A DNA stretch of 64,000 nt from Alkalihalobacillus sp. AL-G (GCF_030643805.1 NZ_CP094656.1:2108001-2172000), one strand, 5' to 3'. Shown: positions 7,977 to 16,150, numbered from the stretch's first letter. Made by a program: numbers and translations. Notes: generated from the sequence alone by a model not told the origin.

Positions 7977-9290
7977 ATGAGAGAGACGTGGAGAGCATAC
8001 AGAGAAATGGACCGGAATGTTTGGATTCGGTTCATTGGTGAATCAATTAACGGTATTGCGTTTATGATGCTGCTTCCTTTTTTAGCGCTATACCTAAAAG
8101 ATAGGGTCGATTATATTTGGCAGGTTGGGATTGTGATGGCTGTTTCCCCACTAGCCTCAGTAGTAGGGACGATGATTGGCGGAAGGCTTGCGGACATTTA
8201 TGGTCGTAAGCCACTGATGGTTGTCTCAATGATTGGCAATGCATTTGTTATGCTTGGATTTGTTTGGCTCGATGATTTCTGGTCATTCGTATTTCTCTCC
8301 TTATTGTTAGGCTTCTTCAACTCATTATTTCATCCGGCCGCGTCTGCGATGGTTGCTGATGTTACTGAGGAAAAGAAACGAACTGAGGCATTTGGACTTT
8401 TGAGGATGGGACATAACATCGGTGCAGCAATTGGGCCGATTTTGGGAGCTTCGATTGTCGTTTTTTCTAAATCGATCATCTTCATGATTTCAGCTTCGAC
8501 GATGTTCATTTATGCGCTCTTGGTCATCATTTGGATCCGGGAAACGTTACCAAAAAAAGAACGAAAAAAAACAGAACAGGGACTAAATGATCATAAAGAA
8601 GAGCGATTACCGAGTCCATTTGAAGTGATTTTAAAGGATAAGATCTTGTTTGTCTTCATCATTACAGGTGTTGTCATTTCGATGTCGTTTACACAAACGG
8701 AAGGAATGCTCCCAGTTCATTTCGATCAAACCTTACCGCATTTAACAGATGCACAAAATCCATATACGTATATGCTTGCCTTTAATGGGTTGCTAGTAGT
8801 CCTTTTTCAATTTGCGGTAGCGAGATGGGCTGGAGAGAGAAAAATCGGGCAGGTCATGCTGTATGGGTGTATTTTGTTCGGGCTTGGACTCCTTGCAGTG
8901 GGTTGGCTGCCACAAATCTTTTTTATGGCGAAAGCAGATTACTGGGCGATTTTATCGATTTTTCTCGTCATTTATGCCATTTATACTTTAGGTGAAATGT
9001 TAATGTCCCCAGTCCAAATGACGTTTGTAGCAAACATTGCTCCAGAGCATTTGAGAGGGACCTACATGGGTGCTGCAGGACTTCAATGGATTCTTGGAGG
9101 CGTTACAGGCCCTATCCTTGGTGGCTATTTGCTTGATTATCAATTAGGTAACGTTTTGTTCAGTATTCTCGGTATCGGGTGTGTGATTGCTGGAATAATT
9201 TACTTGTCCCTCGACCGCTGGATCTTAGAGGATGAGGAAAACCGTCATAATGCAAAAATTAAATCGGAAGAGCTTGTTTCTTCCGAATAA
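7977..9290 (+). CDS. MFS drug:proton antiporter
   Basis: 437 residues with twelve predicted membrane helices. The motif A loop between helices 2 and 3 is clear (GGRLADIYGRKPLMVVSM), as is the helix 5 region GHNIGAAIGPILGA, placing it in the DHA1 (12-helix) multidrug group of the major facilitator superfamily. Such proteins use the proton gradient to export small hydrophobic compounds; the substrate cannot be predicted. Cytoplasmic linker at about residues 190-215 is rich in Lys and Glu. A terminator follows, and no regulator lies next to it. Confidence 0.88.
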   Translation: MRETWRAYREMDRNVWIRFIGESINGIAFMMLLPFLALYLKDRVDYIWQVGIVMAVSPLASVVGTMIGGRLADIYGRKPLMVVSMIGNAFVMLGFVWLDDFWSFVFLSLLLGFFNSLFHPAASAMVADVTEEKKRTEAFGLLRMGHNIGAAIGPILGASIVVFSKSIIFMISASTMFIYALLVIIWIRETLPKKERKKTEQGLNDHKEERLPSPFEVILKDKILFVFIITGVVISMSFTQTEGMLPVHFDQTLPHLTDAQNPYTYMLAFNGLLVVLFQFAVARWAGERKIGQVMLYGCILFGLGLLAVGWLPQIFFMAKADYWAILSIFLVIYAIYTLGEMLMSPVQMTFVANIAPEHLRGTYMGAAGLQWILGGVTGPILGGYLLDYQLGNVLFSILGIGCVIAGIIYLSLDRWILEDEENRHNAKIKSEELVSSE

Positions 9291-9338
9291 GAAAAGATTA
9301 AATTATTTGCTAAGTTATGATAAAATTCAAATAACAAT

Positions 9339-9373
9339 AAAAGAGGTGACTCCAAATGGGTTGACCTCTTTTT
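9339..9373 (+). terminator. Terminator after the MFS gene
   Basis: AAAAGAGGT (9339-9347) pairs with ACCTCTTTT (9364-9372) and ends in T. It sits only 20 bases before the ltaE start. Confidence 0.8.
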
Positions 9374-9395
9374 CACGTTAAGGGGAGATGACAGT

Positions 9396-10430
9396 ATGAT
9401 CGACTTACGCAGTGATACAGTTACAAAACCGACGGAAGAAATGAGAAGAGCTATGTTCGAAGCGGAGGTTGGGGATGATGTGTATGGCGAAGACCCGACA
9501 GTAGCTCGATTAGAAAAGCTCGCCGCACAACAGCTTGGTAAAGAGGCTGCATTGTTTGTAACGAGTGGAACACAAGGGAATCAGATTGCCGTTCTTACAC
9601 ATTGCCAACCAGGGAATGAGGTTCTACTTGAAGAAGACGCTCATATTTTCTATTACGAAGGCGGTGCGATCTCAGCCTTTGCTGGTGTACAAACACGTAC
9701 GATAAAAGGGGATCGAGGTGCAATTTCACCGAATGATTTAAGAAAAGCGATTCGTGGTGATGACGTTCATTTCCCAGAAACGGGTTTGATTTGTATGGAG
9801 AACACACATAATCGGGCTGGGGGAGCAATCGTCCCGATTGAAAATATGAAGGAAGTTTACGAGCTGGCAGCAGAACATAAGATTCCAGTCCATTTGGATG
9901 GAGCACGGCTTTTTAATGCTGCAGCGGCACTTGGAGTGTCGGTGGATCAACTTGCACAATATACGACGACGGTTCAGATTTGCTTGTCAAAAGGACTCGG
10001 TGCACCGATTGGATCGATTATTGCGGGAAGCCAGTCGTTTATCGATCGTGCTAAAAAGTGGAGAAAACGCCTCGGAGGCGGACTACGACAAGTTGGTGTC
10101 ATTGCTGCTCCAGGAATCATTGCCCTTACGAAAATGGCAGATCGACTGTATGAAGATCATGAACGCGCTAAACAATTGGCTGAAGGGATTTCCAACATTG
10201 ATGAATTGAACGTGGTCAATCGGGTCGATACGAATATTGTCGTAGTAGATACAAGCAGCTTAGGGATTGCTGCCAATGAGGTTCTTGAGAAATTACATGC
10301 AGAAGGAGTTCTCGCAGTGCCGTTCGGTGCCGATACAATTCGGCTGACTACCCATCACCACATTAGCAACTCGGATATCGATCACGTATTATCCGTTTTT
10401 AATAAATTGTTTGGAAAAGTTATACAGTAA
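9396..10430 (+). CDS. ltaE: Low-specificity L-threonine aldolase
   Basis: 344 residues, full length. This pyridoxal-phosphate enzyme (fold type I) cleaves L-threonine or L-allo-threonine to glycine and acetaldehyde. It begins with the family signature IDLRSDTVTKPT; the glycine-rich PLP phosphate loop is SGTQGNQ (57-63), Asp168 in HLDGAR would hold the pyridine nitrogen, and Lys199 in CLSKGLGAPIGS is the Schiff-base lysine. The start ATG follows GGGGAGATG. It lies between two terminator-bounded units and is probably transcribed alone. It supplies glycine or removes threonine in central amino acid metabolism. Confidence 0.95.
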   Translation: MIDLRSDTVTKPTEEMRRAMFEAEVGDDVYGEDPTVARLEKLAAQQLGKEAALFVTSGTQGNQIAVLTHCQPGNEVLLEEDAHIFYYEGGAISAFAGVQTRTIKGDRGAISPNDLRKAIRGDDVHFPETGLICMENTHNRAGGAIVPIENMKEVYELAAEHKIPVHLDGARLFNAAAALGVSVDQLAQYTTTVQICLSKGLGAPIGSIIAGSQSFIDRAKKWRKRLGGGLRQVGVIAAPGIIALTKMADRLYEDHERAKQLAEGISNIDELNVVNRVDTNIVVVDTSSLGIAANEVLEKLHAEGVLAVPFGADTIRLTTHHHISNSDIDHVLSVFNKLFGKVIQ

Positions 10431-10527
10431 AATTAAGGTTGCAATTCCATGTTGATTTCTGCTAATATATTACGTTGTAACTGGTGTTGTACCTGCAATA
10501 CAATACTACAGAGATAAGGTGATCAAC

Positions 10528-11439
10528 ATGGCAAAAGCATATCGAGTTCTACTTTACTACAAATACGTTCAGATTGAGAATGCAGAGGAATACATGGAAG
10601 AACATTTGAAGTTCTGCAACGAGCTTGGGTTAAAAGGTCGTATCCTCATTGCCGATGAGGGCATTAATGGCACTGTCTCAGGAACAATCGAACAAACGGA
10701 TGCCTATATGGAAGCGCTCCGTAACGATGAACATTTCAAAGGCATTGAGTTCAAAATCGATGAGGCAGATGGACATGCATTCAAGAAAATGCACGTTCGT
10801 TATCGTCCTGAGCTTGTCAATTCAGGTGTGATCAAAGAAATCAATCCTAATGTGACAACAGGTAAGCATTTAAGCCCTGAGGAATTCTATCAAGCAATGA
10901 AAATGGAAGATGTCGTCATTATCGATGCACGTAATGACTATGAGTACGACATCGGACATTTCAGAGGTGCAATTCGTCCAGATGTCCAGACCTTCCGGGA
11001 TCTCCCAGAGTGGATAAAGCAAAATAAAGAAAAATTCCATGGTAAAAAGATCTTAACATACTGTACAGGGGGAATCCGTTGCGAAAAATTTTCAGGATTC
11101 TTAATGCAGGAAGGATTTGAAGACGTAAACCAGTTACACGGTGGAATCATCAACTATTCCAAAAATGAAACAGCAAAAGGGCAACTTTATGATGGAAAAT
11201 GCTACGTCTTCGATGAAAGGATTTCTGTACCGATCAACAAGGTTGAGGATAACGTTGTCGGAAAGTGTTACTACTGCGGTAAACCAGAAGACCGTTATAT
11301 AAACTGTGCAAATCCAGAATGCAACTTGCAGCATGTTGCATGTGAAGAGTGTGAAGAAAAGCATATGCGTTCCTGCTCAGACGAATGTCGCGAGCACCCA
11401 CGCAATCGTTATGAAAAAGAATTAGATCAAAATGCATAA
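10528..11439 (+). CDS. trhO: tRNA uridine-34 hydroxylase TrhO (rhodanese family)
   Basis: 303 residues from the ATG at 10528 (AAGGTGA six bases before; the in-frame GTG at 10519 lies inside the ribosome site). It has the UPF0176/TrhO layout: N-terminal acylphosphatase-like domain (1-95), rhodanese domain (110-215) with catalytic C179 and conserved C185 in [11 protein letters not shown], and a Cys-rich C-terminal zinc-like domain (CYYCGKP, CANPEC, CEEC, CSDEC). TrhO uses oxygen to make 5-hydroxyuridine at the wobble position of certain tRNAs. B. subtilis YbfQ is the homologue. Confidence 0.93.
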   Translation: MAKAYRVLLYYKYVQIENAEEYMEEHLKFCNELGLKGRILIADEGINGTVSGTIEQTDAYMEALRNDEHFKGIEFKIDEADGHAFKKMHVRYRPELVNSGVIKEINPNVTTGKHLSPEEFYQAMKMEDVVIIDARNDYEYDIGHFRGAIRPDVQTFRDLPEWIKQNKEKFHGKKILTYCTGGIRCEKFSGFLMQEGFEDVNQLHGGIINYSKNETAKGQLYDGKCYVFDERISVPINKVEDNVVGKCYYCGKPEDRYINCANPECNLQHVACEECEEKHMRSCSDECREHPRNRYEKELDQNA

Positions 11440-11456
11440 ATGAATGTTATCGAAGT

Positions 11457-11483
11457 GGCTGACTACTATGGTCAGTCTTTTTT
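11457..11483 (+). terminator. Terminator after trhO
   Basis: GGCTGAC (11457-11463) pairs with GTCAGTC (11471-11477), then six T. Confidence 0.85.
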
Positions 11484-11610
11484 GTGCTTGTTTTGTAAAT
11501 TATAAAAGCTTAAAGGAAATGGCACGATATGAACGTATTGAATCTGGGCATGTTCTTCAACAACTAGGAGATAGCGTCCTAAGTAAATGCTATTCCTTAC
11601 AAAACCTTTC

Positions 11611-11720
11611 ATTATTTAAGAGGAAGTGTCCAGAATTGGAGATTTTCTGCACAAATTATTCCGGATATTAGGAGCAAGTGGCCAGAACCCCAGGTTAACT
11701 GGCCAAGAAAAATAATTTGC
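11611..11720 (+). repeat. Two degenerate upstream copies of the 52-bp repeat
   Basis: Right-arm relics ATTTAAGAGGAAGTGTCC (11614-11631) and TATTAGGAGCAAGTGGCC (11667-11684) match the array unit and lie 53 bases apart, so the array once extended upstream. A local hairpin GGCCAG/CTGGCC (11681-11704) has formed in the decayed part. Confidence 0.55.
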
Positions 11721-12084
11721 GGGACACAACCTCCTAGTATTTAGGATAATATGTCCTATAAAAATGATTTGCGGGACTCAACCTCCTAGTATTTAGGAGA
11801 ATGTGTCCTATAAAAATGATTTGCGGGACACAACCTCCTAGTATTTAGGAGAATGTGTCCTACAAAAATGATTTACGGGACTCAACCTCCTAGTATTTAG
11901 GAGGATGTGTCCTATAAAAATGATTTGCGGGACACAACCTCCTAGCATTTAGGAGAATGTGTCCTATAAAAATGATTTACGGGACACAACCTCCTAGTAT
12001 TTAGGAGAATGTGTCCTATAAAAAAGATTTGCGGGACACACCCTCCTAGTATTTAGGAGGATGTGTACTGATAAAAAGTTGATT
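11721..12084 (+). repeat. Seven tandem 52-bp repeats, each an imperfect palindrome
   Basis: Units begin at 11721, 11773, 11825, 11877, 11929, 11981 and 12033, exactly 52 bases apart. Each consists of a hairpin (left arm GGGACACAACCTCCTA, loop GTAT/GTATT, right arm TAGGAGAATGTGTCC) and an A-rich linker of about 15 bases (TATAAAAATGATTTGC). The stem pairs GGACACA with TGTGTCC and CTCCTA with TAGGAG around a two-base internal mismatch. Units differ by a few point changes (for example ACTCA for ACACA in units 2 and 4). Since 52 is not divisible by three and frames contain stops, the array is not coding. Not CRISPR: there are no unique spacers. Confidence 0.95.
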
Positions 12085-12164
12085 AGGTCACAGGATTCAC
12101 AAAAGCAGTCTTCTTGCAATTGCAGATCCTAGTTGGTATTTTGTATAGAAAAGGAGTGATACAA

Positions 12165-12407
12165 GTGAGCCAACAAAACGTAATTGTCTATTCTCAACCG
12201 TCCTGACCACCTTGCCAAGTGTTGAAAGAGTTTCTTTCACATCATAATATTGACTTCCAAGCTTTTAATGTTGCTGAGGATGCACAAGCTCGAGACGAAA
12301 TGATCGATAAGTACAACTCGATGTCAACTCCAACGATTGTGATTGGTGATGAAGTGATGACGGGCTTTGATCCGGACAAGCTTTCAAAAATATTTAACCT
12401 AGAATAA
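12165..12407 (+). CDS. Glutaredoxin-like protein with in-frame TGA at the first redox cysteine (candidate selenoprotein)
   Basis: 80 codons from GTG at 12165 (AAAGGAG nine bases upstream) to TAA at 12407, open except for one TGA at 12204-12206, codon 14. It falls exactly where glutaredoxin-like proteins have the N-terminal catalytic cysteine, so the motif reads YSQPS-U-PPC (U14, C17). The rest is normal: thioredoxin fold, cis-proline loop MSTPTIVIG and the GFDPDKL C-terminal helix. No other damage is visible, and a SECIS-type hairpin follows the TGA. Selenocysteine readthrough is the best explanation; a sequencing error or fresh nonsense mutation of a CPPC glutaredoxin is the alternative. No sel genes are in this window. 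An automatic caller would report only the 62-codon tail from 12219. Confidence 0.75.
12204..12242 (+). promoter_or_regulatory. TGA codon with candidate bacterial SECIS hairpin
   Basis: Beginning 12 bases after the TGA, GTG-T-TGAAAGA (12219-12229) pairs with TCTTTCA-CAT (12233-12242): seven continuous pairs, a bulged U (12222), then three more pairs including one G-U. The apical loop is GTT, starting 23 bases after the TGA with G as its first base. Published bacterial SECIS rules ask for a loop about 16-37 bases from the TGA, a G in the first two loop positions, a short stem and often a bulged U; all are met here. The hairpin is inside the coding region, as expected for bacteria. Confidence 0.6.
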
Positions 12408-12416
12408 TCCACTAAA

Positions 12417-12447
12417 GGGGCTGACTCAAAACTTGTCAGTCCCTCCT
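12417..12447 (+). terminator. Terminator after the glutaredoxin-like gene
   Basis: GGGGCTGAC (12417-12425) pairs with GTCAGTCCC (12435-12443), nine base pairs with one G-U, followed by a short pyrimidine run rather than a clean T-tract. Confidence 0.6.
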
Positions 12448-12773
12448 TAATCATTCAAGTTACACGCCAAAAATTTACGTTGCACGAGAAACCTCCATCT
12501 TCCCTTTAATCAAAGGGCGTAAACACTTACATAAATAAGAATTTGCACTTGCAACTTGAAATTTTCATCAATTTTATAAAACTTCTTGCAATAGTAAGAA
12601 GACTGAAACAATTTAATTTTAGTCAGCCTCTTTTTAGTAGAATTCAGACCTAGATAAAAAGAGTATGTTAACCAACCTGATTTCCATAATATACATGTAT
12701 TGCCTGCAACCTCCTATTGTTACAGAAGTGCTCAGCTTATAAACTGTAATGGTACAGATTCAAGGAGGTGTAT
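12448..12773. other. Intergenic region with small hairpins
   Basis: No gene seen. It holds CCCTTT-AATC-AAAGGG near 12505, CTTCTT/AAGAAG near 12582-12601, and a terminator-like hairpin GACTGAAA (12601-12608) with TTTTAGTC (12617-12624) followed by AGCCTCTTTTT. The last has no gene in front of it and may be the remnant of a lost gene. Confidence 0.4.
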
Positions 12774-13433
12774 ATGATTATGCATTCGAAAGGAATCAAA
12801 ATTATCCTATCATCATTGTTTGTCTTAGGAACCTTATTCAGTATACCTGTTGACGACGCAAGCGCTCATTCAAAAACGGTAGAGGCTGGTGATCGTTACG
12901 GATATGTATGGGACCTTCAACATAGATTGCAACAGCTTGGGTATTTAAAAGAAGATATGGATGGAATCTTTGGTGTGGATACAGAGCAAGCAGTCATTCA
13001 TTTTCAACAAGATTTCGGTTTGAAAGTAGATGGTATTGCTGGTCATCTTACTTGGAACCAATTGTACCAACAAACCTTTTCGGTTAATGAGATTCAGATG
13101 ATGGCTCAAATGGTACATGGTGAGGCGAGAGGAGAACCATTCAAAGGAAAGGTCGCTGTTGCTGCGGTCATTATAAATCGAGTACAGTCCAACGATTTTC
13201 CTGATACAGTGAAAGGTGTCCTTTTTGAAAACCGTGCGTTTACAGCAGTTGCGGATGGTCAATATTATATGTCACCTGAAAGAGGTGCATACCGTGCTGT
13301 ATATAATGCAATCCAAGGATGGGATCCAACGGAAAGTGCAGTGTTTTACTTTAATCCAAATACAGCAACTTCAGATTGGATTTGGTCCCAAACACAAACG
13401 ACAAAAATCGGTAAGCATATTTTCGCAAAATAA
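12774..13433 (+). CDS. Spore cortex-lytic enzyme-like cell wall hydrolase (SleB/YkvT family)
   Basis: About 219 residues: a Sec signal peptide (ILSSLFVLGTLFSIPVDDASA), a peptidoglycan-binding domain 1 repeat (about 38-95, GYVWDLQHRLQQLGYL), and a Hydrolase_2 catalytic domain (about 105-219) with the family motif MVHGEARGEPFKGKVAVAAV, whose Glu is the expected catalytic acid, ending in the typical TKIGKHIFAK. SleB-type enzymes are lytic transglycosylases that break muramic-delta-lactam cortex at germination. At 219 residues it is shorter than SleB (about 305) and nearer YkvT. ATG codons at 12774 and 12780 both follow AAGGAGG; the choice is uncertain. No ypeB follows, as it would for true sleB. 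Confidence 0.88.
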   Translation: MIMHSKGIKIILSSLFVLGTLFSIPVDDASAHSKTVEAGDRYGYVWDLQHRLQQLGYLKEDMDGIFGVDTEQAVIHFQQDFGLKVDGIAGHLTWNQLYQQTFSVNEIQMMAQMVHGEARGEPFKGKVAVAAVIINRVQSNDFPDTVKGVLFENRAFTAVADGQYYMSPERGAYRAVYNAIQGWDPTESAVFYFNPNTATSDWIWSQTQTTKIGKHIFAK

Positions 13434-13464
13434 TATCCTATATTAATAGAGTTTAATAAAAGGT

Positions 13465-13496
13465 CAGGTTCCTATAATGATAGGAACCTGATTTTC
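13465..13496. terminator. Bidirectional terminator
   Basis: Perfect 11-bp stem CAGGTTCCTAT (13465-13475) with ATAGGAACCTG (13480-13490), loop AATG, T-rich after it on the plus strand. It separates two convergent genes. Confidence 0.9.
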
Positions 13497-13552
13497 GTTT
13501 TACTCTTTTTAACAAGGAAACAATAATATATTTATGTAAACAAAATTTATGT

Positions 13553-14065
13553 TCATTTGTATTGTTGGAGTATCCAATCAATTGCTTTCGGAAGGTTAGA
13601 GGCTTTATAGTCAGCAGTTGAAATTTCGTTCCCAATAAAAATCGTTTTCGTACCTGCTTTCTTTCCAGCATCAATATCGGTTTTCCGGTCACCGACCATA
13701 TAGCTTTCAGCGAGATCAACCTCATATTTTTCAGCAAGCTCTAGAATCATTCCTGCTTCAGGCTTTCGACAGCCGCAGCCAGCCTTTGGTTTGTGTGTAC
13801 ATGCAGTTATTTCATCAATTGCAGCACCATCTTTTTTTAGTTCTGATTCAAGGTGCTCATGAATTTCCGCTAAGTTTTCTTCAGTAAGAAATCCTAATCC
13901 GACACCTCCCTGATTCGTAACTATAAAAACCATATATCCACTTTCATTCAGGCGACGGATTGCAGGTCCAACGCCTCCATAAAGATACAGGTCATCAGGT
14001 TTATTGACATGCTTTTCATAAGAATTAATTACACCATCCCGGTCGAGAAATACAGCTTGGGTCAA
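13553..14065 (-). CDS. HAD-IIIA phosphatase, GmhB-like
   Basis: 170 residues from a TTG at 14065 that has AAGGAG nine bases upstream and sits just before the first beta strand (TQAVFLDRDGVIN). The open frame runs on to 14176 but that extension has no ribosome site and is not conserved-looking. Family marks: nucleophile DRDGVIN, motif II TNQGGVGLG, a zinc site CTHKPKAGCGCRKPE, and motif IV VGDRKTDIDAGKKAG. Members are D-glycero-D-manno-heptose-1,7-bisphosphate 7-phosphatases or histidinol-phosphate phosphatases; Gram-positive relatives are usually of unknown substrate. No heptose genes are nearby, so the substrate is left open. Confidence 0.85.
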   Translation of the reverse strand: MTQAVFLDRDGVINSYEKHVNKPDDLYLYGGVGPAIRRLNESGYMVFIVTNQGGVGLGFLTEENLAEIHEHLESELKKDGAAIDEITACTHKPKAGCGCRKPEAGMILELAEKYEVDLAESYMVGDRKTDIDAGKKAGTKTIFIGNEISTADYKASNLPKAIDWILQQYK

Positions 14066-14201
14066 TGGTTGCCACTCCTTACGTTTATCACCATATTCAT
14101 AATCGTTTCCTTCTTTCGTAGTGAATATGTGTACATCATGCGTTTTTTTGATAACATATGTAGCAAATGGAAACATGATACGTAATGAGGGAGTGGATTG
14201 T

Positions 14202-14594
14202 ATGTCGATCGAAAAAGGGAATATGGTAACGGCATCCTATAAAACGGGGAGGTATATCGGAAAAGTCATTGAATCGAAACCCTCAATGGAAAAAGCGGTA
14301 GTTGAAATCCTTGCGGTACTCGTTCATCCGAAGCAAGGTGACCTCCATTCACCGAACAATGCTGACGTGACGTTTTTTCATGAACGACCGGCGTTAGCTT
14401 TTACTGAAAAAGCACTTGTACCACTAACAAACATTAAAAAGTACGATAAGGCTGTACCTGATTATCGTGAATCGCTACTAAATGCAGTTCATTTACAAAT
14501 CTCAAATCTATCAAATGAAGGTAGTGATTACGCAAAGCTTGCTTTGCAACGACTAAATACACTTAAAGATGAATACGAATCAAAAAAGAACTGA
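14202..14594 (+). CDS. kapB: Kinase-associated protein B (KapB)
   Basis: 130 residues; B. subtilis KapB is about the same length and strongly similar (AxYKTGxYIGxV, HPxQGDLHxP, FFHERxALAF all recognisable). KapB is needed for KinB-dependent entry into the sporulation phosphorelay. The mature form lacks an obvious lipobox here, so the historical lipoprotein label is doubtful; it looks like a soluble SH3-like barrel. The frame is open further upstream, but ATG 14202 has GAGGGAGTGG at the right distance. It is divergent from the HAD phosphatase gene. Confidence 0.9.
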   Translation: MSIEKGNMVTASYKTGRYIGKVIESKPSMEKAVVEILAVLVHPKQGDLHSPNNADVTFFHERPALAFTEKALVPLTNIKKYDKAVPDYRESLLNAVHLQISNLSNEGSDYAKLALQRLNTLKDEYESKKN

Positions 14595-14614
14595 CACATT
14601 GTCAGTTCTTTTCT
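14586..14614 (+). terminator. Terminator overlapping the kapB stop
   Basis: AAGAACTGAC (14586-14595) pairs perfectly with GTCAGTTCTT (14601-14610), loop ACATT, T-run after. The stop codon TGA lies within the stem. Confidence 0.9.
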
Positions 14615-14702
14615 CTATTAATTTTAGTTGTTTCTCTTCTATTTTTTCAAATGCCCACATATTAATAGATTAAACAATGGGTGCAAAAGGAAGGGTTCAC
14701 AC

Positions 14703-14849
14703 ATGATAAAAAGTAATTTACTTGATAGCCTGCAACGTACCCAAAAGGAATCATACATGAAAAGATCGGGATTGCTTATCACTGAAGCCTTGGCAGAAGT
14801 TGTGAGCGAATCCTATTGGCAAGCTGAGAAAGTGAATGCAAGTAATTAG
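14703..14849 (+). pseudogene. Internally deleted duplicate of spoIIP (48 codons, frame intact)
   Basis: The 48-residue product joins the N-terminus and C-terminus of the SpoIIP gene lying just downstream. Residues 1-26 (NLLDSLQRTQKESYMKRSGLLI) match SpoIIP 1-26 at 17 of 26 positions; residues 27-48 (EALAEVVSESYWQAEKVNA) match the SpoIIP C-terminus EAIAEVFADYYWEAEKVNA at 13 of 22. About 340 residues, including the membrane helix and amidase domain, are gone. The upstream DNA is duplicated too (GTTGTT..TCTTCT, CATA, AATGGGT, AAAAGGA in the same order). Ribosome site and frame are intact, so a peptide may still be made; no function is claimed. Confidence 0.8.
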
Positions 14850-14965
14850 AGGTACTTTTTATGGAAAGGAATTGACTCTTTTCTCTTAAATCGTTGTTCG
14901 TCTTCTTTTTTTAAAATTTCCCTCATACTCATAAATCATAGAATGGGTTGAAAAGGATGGATTAG

Positions 14966-16150
14966 ATGAAAAAAAGAACATTACTTTATAACTTGCAAGA
15001 TTCCCAAAAAGAATCGTTCTTAAAGAGATCAGGCTTGCTAATCTTCGTTGTCTTGTTGTTTTTCATAACCGTGTCTGTTCTATCGTCTTCCTTTCTCGAA
15101 AAGCAATTACACTCGAGTTCATTAAAAGGAACGTTGAACATCTTTTCCACGGAACAACTGGTTACCTTCATGGGAACAATCAACCCATATTTCAAGCAAG
15201 GTCTGCCAAATTCATATGAACCGCCATCACTGCAAAGTCTTTCATTTGAACTTGCAACAAGTATCAGGCCGGGTGATATTCGCTCTTTATTAGGTAGGGA
15301 ATTGCCAGGGTTTGCGATTTATGATACTGAAATTCTCGTTGCAGGTGAGGGTACAGATTATACGACGCTGCCAATTGAATCAGCTCCACCGCTTGATGTT
15401 CTATTGAAAGAACGCGAAGTAGTCGAAGAAAAGCTTCAATTGGATGATACAGGTGAAGAAGAAAAACCGGACCTCACTACGAATGGAAGGGATGTTGTTT
15501 ACATTTACCAGTCGCATTCTACAGAATCCTTTCTGCCACTTTTAAAAGATGCTGATGAGCCCAATGAGGCTAGGTCAAGGAATCCGAAAGCAAACATGAT
15601 CAGAGTTGGTGAGATGCTTACAAAAGAATTGGAATCGCGCGGAATCGGAACTTTACAGGATCGAACGAATATGGAAGAAGTTTTGCTTAAACGAGATTGG
15701 AGCTATAGCGATTCCTATCAATTGTCTCGTGAAATCGTAAAGTCCGCAGTTTCTCAGAATAACGACATCACCTTTTCGTTTGATCTGCACCGGGATGATA
15801 GAAGAAGGGAAGTTACAACTACTAAAATTGATGGAAAAAGCTATGCACGTTTAGCATTTGTAATAGGAGAAGCGAATCCGAATTTTGAAAAGAATTTGCA
15901 GTTTGCTGAGAAGATGCATCATCTTCTTAATGAAAAATTTCCGGGGATTAGCAGGGCGGTATTAAAGAAAAATAAAAGTGAGGGGAATGGTCTATATAAT
16001 CAAGACCTATCCGAACGAGCCCTCTTAATCGAAGTTGGTGGAGTAGATAACAATCTAGAAGAACTCCATCGTTCAATCGAAGCTATTGCAGAAGTGTTTG
16101 CTGACTATTATTGGGAAGCTGAAAAAGTCAATGCAGGAGGCCAATCGTAA
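14966..16150 (+). CDS. spoIIP: Stage II sporulation protein P (SpoIIP amidase)
   Basis: 394 residues with a short cytoplasmic N-terminus, one membrane helix (about 27-47, LLIFVVLLFFITVSVLSS) and an extracellular amidase domain from about residue 170. Catalytic-site motifs are YIYQSHSTESFLP (zinc His and Glu), FDLHRDDRRR (zinc His) and LLIEVGG (catalytic Glu). SpoIIP is an N-acetylmuramoyl-L-alanine amidase/endopeptidase that works with SpoIID and SpoIIM to thin septal peptidoglycan and drive engulfment of the forespore. A CATACTCA sequence upstream (near 14923) resembles a sigma-E -10. In B. subtilis spoIIP follows gpr; here it does not, so it may be a relocated or second copy. Confidence 0.92.
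   Translation: MKKRTLLYNLQDSQKESFLKRSGLLIFVVLLFFITVSVLSSSFLEKQLHSSSLKGTLNIFSTEQLVTFMGTINPYFKQGLPNSYEPPSLQSLSFELATSIRPGDIRSLLGRELPGFAIYDTEILVAGEGTDYTTLPIESAPPLDVLLKEREVVEEKLQLDDTGEEEKPDLTTNGRDVVYIYQSHSTESFLPLLKDADEPNEARSRNPKANMIRVGEMLTKELESRGIGTLQDRTNMEEVLLKRDWSYSDSYQLSREIVKSAVSQNNDITFSFDLHRDDRRREVTTTKIDGKSYARLAFVIGEANPNFEKNLQFAEKMHHLLNEKFPGISRAVLKKNKSEGNGLYNQDLSERALLIEVGGVDNNLEELHRSIEAIAEVFADYYWEAEKVNAGGQS

Noticed and set aside
11444-11671. 75-codon open frame after trhO
   Set aside because: Overlaps the terminator and the degenerate repeat copies; no ribosome site.
11721-12084. Tandem repeats considered as a CRISPR array
   Set aside because: Repeats are contiguous with a 52-base period and the segments between hairpins are the same in each unit; there are no unique spacers and no cas genes.
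12204-12206. TGA read as tryptophan, or as the end of a tiny peptide
   Set aside because: Trp at a redox Cys position makes no sense, the code table is standard elsewhere in the window, and the downstream frame is intact to the C-terminus of the fold.
14066-14176. N-terminal extension of the HAD phosphatase
   Set aside because: No ribosome site at 14176, while TTG 14065 has AAGGAG nine bases upstream right before the conserved first strand.
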